Assembly: GCA_964023275.1 (NCBI GenBank)
Contig: OZ029917.1
Coordinates: 21,996,488 to 22,060,487 of the forward strand
Length of the DNA stretch: 64,000 nucleotides
From: Norana najaformis
Lineage: Eukaryota; Annelida; Clitellata; Crassiclitellata; Hormogastridae
Reading direction: 5' to 3'
The notes under the pieces: generated by a model
The model's database searches: none
Told to the model about the DNA's origin: nothing
The model's input: only the letters and a program-made list of their open reading frames with translations
Shown: positions 24,900 through 34,700 of the stretch, in pieces
Position numbering within the stretch: the stretch's first letter is position 1
Layout of the letters: the number at the start of each line of letters is the position of its first letter
Program-made: the position numbers and the translations under genes

Positions 24900-26935
24900 T
24901 CTTCTCCGAGGTTACATGGCAGGCAGTTACCAAAATATTACACCACGATAAGTATAATGTACTGCCGAGCTCTATTCCTGCCGACAGGTTCTTACGTTTC
25001 TTCTCAGACAAGGTCTCGGTCCTAAGACTCTCAAGTTTTCATACCTTCCTTCCCCCAATGACCTATCATATACTGACTCTACTCCACCGGTTGCTCAGCT
25101 TACTCCAACCAACAACTCTGACTGATATTCGTAAATATTTTTATCTTTTGCCAAGCAATGTGACCTAGATCTCATTCCTACTGCCCTTCTGAAAGAATGT
25201 TTTGATGTCTCGGATGCAGTAATCACATTGTCAACTCTCTCTCTACCTATCCATCCATCCATCCATCCATCCGTCCGTCCGTCCGTCCGTCCGTCCGTCC
25301 GTCCGTCCGTCCGTCCGTCCGTCCGTCCGTCCGTCCGTCCGTCCGTCCGTCCGTCCGTCCGTCCGTCCGTCCGTCCGTCCGTCCGTCTATCTATCTATCT
25401 ATCTATCTCTCTCTCTTGCTGAAGGCAGCTTCCCTGTTTGTTTTGCACATGTTCACCTCTTTTAGAAAGGCATATCTCTCCTGAGGAGTTATTAAACTAT
25501 CGCCCCCTCTCTACTTTCAGTTTAATTTCTAAAATTTTGGAAAAAGTTGTTGCTAATCGCCTGAACTGTAATCCTTTTCCAACAACTTGTACTTTCCTTT
25601 CCAATTTGCCTACCACAAATATCATTCCACTGCACTACTTACCATTCACAATCACATAATCAGTTTCATGGATAAAGGAAAAGTAACTGCTCTCATTCTC
25701 CTTGGCTTGTCTACCGCTTTTGAATCTGTTGATCATAACAAACTCCTTCATCGTCTTAAAAACTGGTTCGGTCTTTCTGGTCCTGCTCTTACTTGATATG
25801 CATCATACCCGCACTTTCTTACTCAGTTCATATCAACCAACTCATTTCTGCGCCTCTTGCATGAAATTTTTCCACATGGTTCTGTACAGTACCCTCTCTT
25901 ATTCACATTGTACACGACTCCCCAGTTCACTTTTACTGATAGCTTTCTCAACTACCAATTGTACGATGACGATATTCAGCTATTCTCCCTTTGAGAAGTT
26001 GTACATCTAATCCTCTCTCCAACTGCTTGAATCGGTGTTTTGTGATGTTCAGACTTGGATGAATGGCAATAAACTTCTGAATTCTTCAAAAACTGAATTC
26101 CTTCTTCTAGGCCCAGGCCAACAACTACGTAAATTTGATTACCTCACATCTATTCAGTTGTATGGCTTACTTAATAATCGTACTAAATACGCACGCAGTC
26201 TAGCCATTATATTTCATTCCACTTTATCATTTTGTAATCTTGTTGGCACTATATACAAATCAGCTCTATTTCACATACGGGATATTCGTAGAATTAGATC
26301 TCTTTTGTCTTATACTGTCTTATTAGCGCTAGCTAATGCATTGGTTTCCAGCAGGCTTGACTACCGTAACTCACTTCTTATTGGCGTCAAAAGAGAGATG
26401 TGTACAAACCACAAATGGCTCGAAACTCTTTGGCTAGAGCCACAGCAAGAACACATAATTATCAGCATAATACGCCAATATTGCTTTCATTACGCTAGTT
26501 GCCCATCGAGCAAAGAATCCAGTTTCAAATCTGCCTTTTAGTTCACATAGTACTACATTAAAATCAGCCGACCTATATCTGTTCCATGCTCAACCGTCAT
26601 ACGAACAAATACTGCACTCGATCAGTGGACACTATAATTCTCATTGTCCCTTGTACTAGAACAGTGTTGGGCTCTCGAGCGTTCTGGGTTACTGTTCCAC
26701 GGCTCTGTAATTAGCTGTCAAGTTCTATTCGTCAACGAACAGATCTGTCAGTTCTTTTATATCATTCTGATGAACTTGCTTACCCAGCGTAACCTAACTT
26801 CTGTATTCTCTGACCTAAAGAAATTCGACATGGCTCCTCCAGTGGATTATGATTTTGATTACGATTTTACATGAAGCGACCATCGAATGATGCCTTGGGC
26901 AATGGAAAACGGCGCTATGGAAGTCATCATCATCA
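24900..26935 (+). mobile_element. Long decayed LINE (family L-A, L2/CR1-like)
   Basis: In order on the plus strand: FLRFFSDKVSVLRLS (24980-25040), which precedes the RT; LLNYRPLSTFSLISKILEKV (25480-25550), RT fingers; FQFAYHKYHSTALLTIHNHI near 25595; ALILLGLSTAFESVDHNKLL (25690-25750), RT motif A with its aspartate changed to glutamate; then a frameshifted palm; WMNGNKLLNSSKTEFLLLGP (26050-26110); and ALFHIRDIRRIRSLL (26262-26305). The 3' untranslated region ends in an ATC repeat at 26920-26940. The YADD region (about 25930-25990) is unreadable. A long microsatellite splits the ORF at 25228-25412. Confidence 0.85.
25228..25412. repeat. Compound CCGT microsatellite inside a LINE
   Basis: CATC units (25246-25270) lead to about 29 CCGT units (25270-25387), then TATC units and CT. 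It sits between the pre-RT segment and the LAEGSFPVCF segment of the LINE, and continues as a serine/valine/arginine/proline frame with no coding meaning. Confidence 0.97.
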
Positions 26936-27480
26936 TCATCTGCAGTATGCATTTTGGCATATTAGTGTGTGTGTGTGCGTGTGTTTAGTCAGAGCTACAG
27001 GTTAGCATTTAGTGCGTGATTTCACCCCTGATTGTCTTGGGTTATCTATGGTAGAAGATGGTGTGTAGACCATTGCTGGATATTACCTCACGTGGTTTAT
27101 ATACCGGAATCATATACACGTAGACTATTGCTGAATATTACCTTATTTGAATTCTATAACAATTCGTGGTCCTGTATGTGTATATGCTACGTGTGCATGA
27201 TTTAGCTGTAGAAGTGGGCAATTTGACTGTACAGTCAATGGAGATAAAGGAGAAAATAGCATTCCCTGTTTTTCTAATCAGTAACGTGGAATTTTATTAG
27301 AAATGTGTTCGGGCTAATCCTCAAGAAGACTCGACTCCTACAAAACATTTGATATGTTCATTTCCAACCGAGTGATTTTATAGAACACCGAGACTCTGTA
27401 GAACTATGTTTTTACAGTATGATGCTATCGAATCACGCTTTGGTTGGCTTCGTCAACTATTTGGCACCAACTACTATATC
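26936..27480. other. No gene recognised
   Basis: A near-direct repeat (AGACCATTGCTGGATATTACC near 27068, AGACTATTGCTGAATATTACC near 27122) is the only structure seen. Confidence 0.4.
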
Positions 27481-27660
27481 TTCATATATTTCATGCATAT
27501 TTCATGTATATATACATATATCTGCATATATACATATATTATATATTTTTTTTTATTTTTATACATATATATCATATATGTACATATATATTTCAAATAC
27601 ACACATATATTTTATGTATATTTCATATATTTTCATATATATATATTTATATATGTTTTC
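27481..27660. repeat. TATATTTCA-type AT-rich tract
   Basis: Repeats of CATATAT and TTTCATATAT over about 170 bp give three overlapping spurious frames rich in Y, I and F. Confidence 0.85.
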
Positions 27661-28480
27661 ACGGTAGATTGACAAAGCAAAAGGAATAGCATCAATGATG
27701 ACAGCGAACTGTTGGCAAGCTTTGAAGAGATTACATTGCCTCTTTGGCGTTGAAAGCTAGGTTCCTGGCCGCAGAATACCAACAGTCAGTGCTTATGAAA
27801 ATCATGGATCGTGTTACTGGCAACATGTCGGTGAAAATATTGTAGGCCATGATTTGAAGTCAATTCTTGTCCAACGACTGCTTAACTGCTTTACAAATAA
27901 TACAGTAACAACTGATCAAAATTCTCAGCAGCCGGCAACGCGTAGAAAATCAGCCAAACTATTGCCTCACATCAGTGAAGTTAGATAATCTTTTACGGTA
28001 AAATTAAGTCCAATTATATTCATTTGGTGACAGTACATTTAAGTCATCTTCTGGTTTACTTTACAGAAAATTGCCTTAAACAACTTTATCTTTGTATTTT
28101 GTATATTTATATCACTCGTTTGTTATTGTGGTTGATTATATACGCTCAAAATTTCAATTTATAACACCATCTTAAAGCTCTGCAATACTGCTAAGTTGCT
28201 GCAGTGGTAGGACAACTGTCGTAAAGGCCTTTCCGGCCTTTCAGTCCAGTGGCGATTATATAGAGATCTATGGTTCACACCAGGTGACATATTAAGCCAT
28301 GTCGCGAATGAAAACAAAGTAATTTCGTGTAACGCAACCCAGTTACAGTCGACATATAGCGCCAGATTTTTAATGTTTGTTGTAAGCGCATAAAAGGAGA
28401 ATCGGCGTTGGCAAAACATTTTTATGAGATGCAGCCATTGTCACCACTTTTATTATTATTTAATTATGAGATATATATAT
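27661..28480. other. No gene recognised
   Basis: A weak tRNA-like pattern (GCTGCAGTGGTAGGACAACT near 28199) may be a decayed SINE head, but no B box is clear. Confidence 0.35.
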
Positions 28481-29035
28481 ATATATATATATATATAAAG
28501 ATGGAGAGAAGCATCGAAGGCGGGAGAAGGAGAGAGGGAGGGAAACAAACAGGGAGGGATGGGATGAGAAGAGAGAGAAGGCAGGGAGGGAGGGAACGGA
28601 AACGGAGGGAGGCGGGAAGGAGAAGAAGGGAGAGTAGAGAGAGAGAAAGGGTTAGGGAGGCAAAGACATAAGGAGGGAAAGGAGTGAGAGAGGTAGGGAG
28701 GGAGGAAGACAAACAGGGAAGCAGGAAGGTAGAGAACGGAAGGAGAGAAGAGAGACATAGATAGATGGATGGAGGCTGTCAGAGATGTGGAGTGAGGAAG
28801 GCAGGCATGGAGGGATGCGAGGAGGGGAAACAAGCAAGGGAGAGAAAGATGTGGCAGGAAGAAACGGAGGCAAGAGGAGAGGTAGGGCAGGTAGCGAGCA
28901 CCGAGAGGGAGGTAGGGAGAGAAGTAGGCAAGAAGGCAGGCGGAGAAGGCTGAGTGAGAGGGAGGAGAGACACAGGTAGGCATGGAGAGAGGGAGGAGAG
29001 AGACGAAAGGACAATGATTAGGAAGCGTAGAAAAC
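28481..29035. repeat. Long polypurine tract
   Basis: About 16 bp of TA repeat is followed by more than 500 bp that is mostly G and A on the plus strand (GGGA, GGAG, AGAG units with CA interruptions). The long minus-strand frames over it are proline/serine/leucine-rich translations of the complementary polypyrimidine. Confidence 0.9.
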
Positions 29036-29985
29036 AGGGAGCAACAGAGGATTTTTTCAGAATAGATATTTTGCCAAGGGTCTAGATGCTCTGCGTGGGA
29101 GAGACTAGTACATACTATATATATATATATATACATATTGTTAGAGGTTGTCTATTGATATGGAGAGATATATAAGCTTTAGTTTAAAATGCTTTGTTCC
29201 CTAAGCTATTTATAAGCGTAACATGACTCGTGTAGAAATAGACATCGATCTCAGACGGCGACAAAAAAGCAGCGAAGAGCCTCTCAAGAAGAAAACACAC
29301 AGCGTCCACCAACAGACGGTGACGAAAAAGGTTTCAAAGAGAACCAAAACGGCGAACGGCCCAGAAAAATTAAGCAAGTCATGCACTCAGGGAAACTTAA
29401 ACACGATTACACGAAAGAGACTGGGAGGAAAAACGGTCATACAGGACCGAAACCAAAATCCCGTCTGAGTCAAACTTAAACAAAGCACCTTTTATAAGAT
29501 CGGCTTTCTCGTCAAAATGTACAGAAGACGTAAATCGTACAACTAAACTTACTCGTTCCTACCATATAAGCCGTATGTAACAATAAATACATGTATGAAT
29601 GCACACATATATCAAGTGTAGATATAAATGCACAAGTAGCTCCTGTGAATAACATCGGCTTAAAGGCATCTCCTCGCAACCTGGCCTCCTTGAACGCTTA
29701 CGAAGTAGGAAGTTTACAATTGAAAACTGTCATTTCCCTTTTCAACCGAATGAAGATCGTGATGCCTCTTTATTACACGAACTCTTTGGCGACCGTCAAG
29801 TATTCTCCGTTCAACGCTAACGGACTATGTATTAATGTCGATCGTCTGGCGGCGCTGAGTTTCGCTCTATTCACGTTCCTCCTTCGCTTAGCTTCTTTAC
29901 TTGGCGGAGATACAAGTCGCTTATAATCTCAGGTCACAAAGCAGAAATCTGCTGGTGCATTTAGACGCAGGTGCTCTGGTGAGGC
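29036..29985. other. Two short unassigned frames
   Basis: The frame 29223-29468 (81 codons, lysine/threonine-rich) and the frame 29591-29926 (111 codons with a hydrophobic C-terminal half) are free of simple repeats but match no motif I know. Either could be chance. Confidence 0.25.
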
Positions 29986-30260
29986 TGTGCATGTATGTAT
30001 GTATGTATGTATGTATGTACAGTATGTATGCATGTATGTATGCTTGTATATATGTATGTATGAAAGTATATATGAAAATATGTATGATTGCATGCATGTA
30101 TGTATGTATCCAGACACTTATATAGCGCGTTTTAAGAAATGCATGTATGTATGTGTATGCATGCATGTATGTATGTATATATATACGTACGTAGGTATGT
30201 ATGCATATATGTCTATATATGTATGTATGAATATATATATATGTATGTATGTTTCTGAGC
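29986..30260. repeat. TATG microsatellite tracts
   Basis: GTAT/CATG units in two blocks (29992-30110 and 30140-30255) around about 30 bp of unique sequence. The Y/M/C- and H/I/Y-rich frames here are artefacts. Confidence 0.92.
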
Positions 30261-30726
30261 ATTATATGGTACCCGGTAAAAGCTATAGAGAGGTGGTTTA
30301 CACCGAAAGTTAGGTATGTGGTGAATATTTTTGCTGAAGTTAAAAGGGAGAAATGACTTCGCAGTCACTCCATGCTCGTGTGCCTTTTCCGTCCATCTGA
30401 ACATTTAGCATTTCATGGCCGTTGAGATAAATCTACATCAGCGGTACCGAGATGTGGTAGTGGCGATGCTTTGTCACTAAGGATCATTGCTCTCTCACTG
30501 AATCCAGACAGCTTCGAGCTCGCACATCATCATCAGTATCAGCATCATCATCAGCATCCGGTGAAATGGACGCTGGATGAGAACGAGGAGCTTCCTGTGC
30601 ACCCAAATGCGGATTTACGTTCCCGCTGCCATCCATAGCTCCTCTTTAATGAAACCCATAAAAGTGTACATACCCGTTAGTTAGCATCTGTTGTTTTATC
30701 CTTCTCGTAATCGCATGCTCCTGAAT
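30261..30726. other. No gene recognised
   Basis: Contains a short ATC repeat near 30526-30560; otherwise unique sequence. Confidence 0.45.
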
Positions 30727-30899
30727 GGAGGTCTGTGGGGTTCTTGCGCACTGTACAGCGCTGATGGAAACATGGTAAACTTGCCTCAATGCCTGCATTT
30801 CATCATAGTGCATAAAGGTGTGATGAAATGCATGCATTGAGGCAAGTTTACCATGTTTCCATCAGCGCTGTACAGTGAGCAAGAACCCTACAGACCTCC
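30727..30899. repeat. Near-perfect 79-bp inverted repeat (hairpin)
   Basis: Arm 1 (30727-30805, starting GGAGGTCTGT and ending TTTCATCA) and arm 2 (30821-30899) are reverse complements at 76 of 79 positions and enclose a 15-base spacer. One mismatch would be a G-U pair in plus-strand RNA. It lies about 580 bp upstream of the first visible cyclase exon. It may be a foldback element, a recent inverted duplication or a hairpin RNA precursor. Confidence 0.9.
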
Positions 30900-31481
30900 A
30901 TATTATTGTTCTGCTGCGTTCTTCAGTTGCTGAGTAGCTACAATGAGCATCTTTTCAGACAGTTGCTTTTAGTTACTTCATAGATGCTGTCCCATTATGT
31001 GGAACCAAATGCGTTTTAAATAATTAAATGCCAATAACAATAAATATAGCACCAGTAGGCTAATGTCTTAGACTCATTTAAGTCCCTGTTAATAAAAGGA
31101 GATCACGATTTGGGCTTCCCGTTGCTTCTTAGTAAGAAGGACGTGTACATTTGACGTCGCTGTAACAAAGCTTAGAGAGGAACATAGTCCGTGGTTCATT
31201 TAGCACATTTAGATTAGCCGACATATAACGCCGTAGCCATCTTGCAAATAATATGAGAACAAAGTAATTTCTTTGCACTTGGCCAGGGAGAGGAAGAGGG
31301 AGGGCAGAGGAGATTGGTGGGTCAGAGACAGGACATAGAGAGGTCAACATTTTAGCTAAAGAGGAACAACAGAAGATATTTCCAGAAGGGACATTTTGCT
31401 CAAACTAGCGTAGACAGCGCTAATATAGAATATTTACTAAATATAGAATACTTTACTACAAGTGGTTTCGTTTTCTTGTAG
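30900..31481. other. Intron or 5' flank of the cyclase gene
   Basis: No coding motif for the missing N-terminal receptor segment was found here. The last bases are a TTTTCTTGTAG acceptor. Confidence 0.5.
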
Positions 31482-31785
31482 AAATGTACCGATCATCGCG
31501 TGTCTGATAAGACGCTCTACCCTACTTTTGCGCGGACGTTTCCTCCGGCGACACAAGTAACCAAGTCAATCATATCGCTTTTGATGCACTTCGGATGGCG
31601 CCGTTACACAATGGTCGTCAGTTCGACCAGCAGATGGCAGTCGATCGGTGACCAGCTACTGACCATTTCAGCCAAATACAACGTCACCCTTAACGCCCGC
31701 TTCGATTTCCAGGAACCGTATGTCCTCGAAGACTTAAGTAACCCCATGGCGACCATTGTAACTGAAAGCTACCTCGACACGAGAA
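31482..31785 (+). CDS. Cyclase exon a: ligand-binding domain
   Basis: Follows a TTTTCTTGTAG acceptor and ends at AA|GTGAGT in phase 1. It reads [19 protein letters not shown], the hallmark of ANF-type receptor domains, then [13 protein letters not shown] and the sequon NVT. An exon encoding the preceding part of the domain must exist upstream, because this one starts mid-domain in phase 0. Confidence 0.95.
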
Positions 31786-34700
31786 GTGAGTCTAGTTCTG
31801 CAGCTCAAAGTATCCTACGCTCATTCAAGCATAGGATAAGATGTGCCATACGGTGATGTAAGATGTTAGGTTAGATATGAGTTATTTGATTACTGTTAAT
31901 CCTGTATCGATTAGGCGCCACTATCTAATGAGTAAGCAGTAATCGTTGAGCAACTGGGTGGGAAAGATATGCTCAAGGTCCCGACACAATTACCGACTCA
32001 GAAGAGGATCGAACCCACGCAGTTCACGTTGCAAGCCGAACACTCAAACCAATTTGATGTGTAAGTTGGAATATCAGATAAATGAGTAAGCAAGCATTTG
32101 TTCAAATACAATGGGCGCAACAGCTGAACAAATAGTTCCAGACGTGGTAAAGTACGCGATTACATAACTCGCAGTGTTGTGTCAACATGCCTGCATTGGA
32201 TGCCCTCTCTGAAGCCAACCAGATACAAAGCATTCCATCTGCTTTTGTTTTGTACTGAATTGCACTCCTAATTCCAGAAGTTACACAAAGCAAGGCCTTG
32301 CTGAACTTGTTTAGTGTTTCTCTATCTTCTGTTCTGACAGTCTGGATTGGATAGAGCGCTCGGCTTGTAACGCGGAGAGTGCCGGTTCGATCCTTTTCGA
32401 GAAGGTTACTGTGTAAGGACCTTGAGCAAGTCCTTCACTCACAATTGCTCGGCGCCATCAATTGATGCTAAGTCGTTATGTAGTGGCGCCTAATAAATGC
32501 AGAATTAATAATAATAATAACAGTCTGAGTATTTGTTTAGGAAGCTTATAATCTGTATGTCTTCTTTTCCATTGGTAGTCTATATATTTCTCGGCGAACA
32601 CAATTCCATGATCGATTTCGTCGGTCAAGTCGAGAAACTGAATCTTCTGTCCAGTGGTCAGTACTGCGTCATTCATACTGACCTCGACAATTTCAACAAC
32701 GATTATCCGCTCCAGTATTTCCACAGTATGTTCTAGTTACGTTCTGTTACATGTAGGTTTCGCCCGCATGTCTGCTCCAACTATTTTCTTATTCACTTTT
32801 GCAGCATGATTCCAGATTCAGAATTTTAAGGAAGCCCTATAGCTTTCTTAATTACCTGGAATGCTAGAACTATTTCTCAAACTGGAACTATTTTAAAACG
32901 TATGATAACGTAATAGAAATAAAAACTCGCCATGTACGCCTATATTAATAATTTACTAACGTTTTAAATTTATCATTTTCAAAATACTTTTATCAAAGAT
33001 TTTATTTAGAAATTAAATTTTTATCTGAATTCTAAGCTCTTTCTCTGAGCTTGTAAAGAAAGAAATATGTATGCTTTATATTTTTGTGTTTAAAAGCTCA
33101 TGATATTACTCTAAGTTAAAGAAAGCCTAATTCTATTGTACTGTCAATATCCAGCCATAAACGATCACATATATATTAATTAATTTAATTATATATGCAG
33201 TGAATCATGATTCGCCTGATGAGCAGAGGAATGTTGAAGCGGCTCGCTCTCTGCTCATCATCATCCCATCTCAGCCTCAGGACCAAGAGACGTACGACGA
33301 ATTTCATAAGATGGTCAATCGCTACAACGAACTTCCTCCATTCGCATTTCCAAACCCATTTATGCTTCCGAAAAAGGTTAGCAGAAACTTAAATAGGCGG
33401 CTTCAGAGTCGACTTTGACAGTCTTCTCAAGGCGCTAAATAAATGCTCATCTACATTACGTCTACATAGGTTTATAGTTTCATAAGCAAATTATCGCTAA
33501 ATGTTTTAAAACGCTTTCTAAAGTACTCACGATAGCGCTGCTCGCTAGCCTGAATGATGATAGCATTCATAAAGATCAAGTTCATCCATAAGCATGGCAA
33601 GGTCGCCAAATGTGAACTATCGCGAACACGTAGAGCGCTCTGAATTTGACACTTGACAGTTGACACTGTGTTCATAGTCTGCATGGTCCTTGTTGCACTG
33701 AGGATGAGGAATGACGATTGCCGAATAAAGCCCGCAGCACATGGTTGCGCTCAATGAATAGAACTCGTTAGCAGGCTGTAGAATGTTCGGATGTCCCTCA
33801 AGCTACCAGTCTCGAACACAGTAGATGTCCAAATATACGAGAATTATCGAGCAAATTCAGCACATAAACAACGGCAGTCTTGGCCAACGAATACCTAGGA
33901 AGACCAAGATGGACAAGTGAGAACGTAATTGGCCTACATTTATGGAGTAAGAGAGGAAATGAAGCGAAGAATCAGTAAGCACAAATATCAAATGGAACAA
34001 AATCAAATGTAGAAATAATATATAACCACATAACTTGCAACATCAGTTGAATACCGCAAACAATACGCGGTAATTTATTATCGCCATTTCATGCTTAAAT
34101 GACAGTGCCGTTGGGGTTTCGCTAGAGAAGACATTATTGGCTTAAGATCAAAAGCTACGCCAGGGAGACCTGCTTACTCACCGGAATTAGTTATATCCAC
34201 AGGAGCCTGGTTTACTTGTTCGGACAAAAGCAGAGCAATCAGACCCAGAGCAATGGTTACTAAACTAAAGTATATAGCTCCTAAGTCCCATGTGTAACGT
34301 AGAGGAGGCGCGCATAGCCGATCAATTCATTGAAAAATGAGCAGGGTCGAGGCCATACGGTCGCCTCATAAAACCATGTACATCTACATTTATATTTCCC
34401 TGCTCTTCAGCCCTTGAGCCGCAATGAGCGAATTCTTGGTACTGGATTTTGAAACAGTGCATCGCAGGACTTGCCGTTCCGTTTACTTATCAGCTAACGC
34501 CGATGCAAAATTATGCTACTTGGAAATGAGACAAACATGGGGGACTAATTTTTTCACGGTTATTACATGGAGTCTGAAATCGTTTGATTACAGAACAAAT
34601 GCGCTACCAATACTATGGTTAACAGGCGTATTTTATTTTGCTTGCTAGGATATGTGCGTGTGTGAATATGTTCATGTGTGCCATTAATTATCTGGTATCG

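Noticed and set aside
25228-25422. Repetitive serine/valine/arginine/proline protein
   Set aside because: CCGT microsatellite translation.
28456-29136. 226-codon minus-strand frame
   Set aside because: It is the translation of a polypyrimidine tract (leucine, serine and proline only), overlapping equally long frames in other registers.
29921-30313. Overlapping 108-113-codon frames on both strands
   Set aside because: Pure TATG microsatellite translation.
32384-32393. Functional tRNA gene, because of the exact B box
   Set aside because: The flanking bases do not form acceptor or T stems and the same body is present in inverted copy, so it is a SINE.
34424-34648. 74-codon plus-strand frame starting MSEFLVLD
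   Set aside because: Overlaps repeat R and the antisense of a tRNA-like sequence; not a gene.
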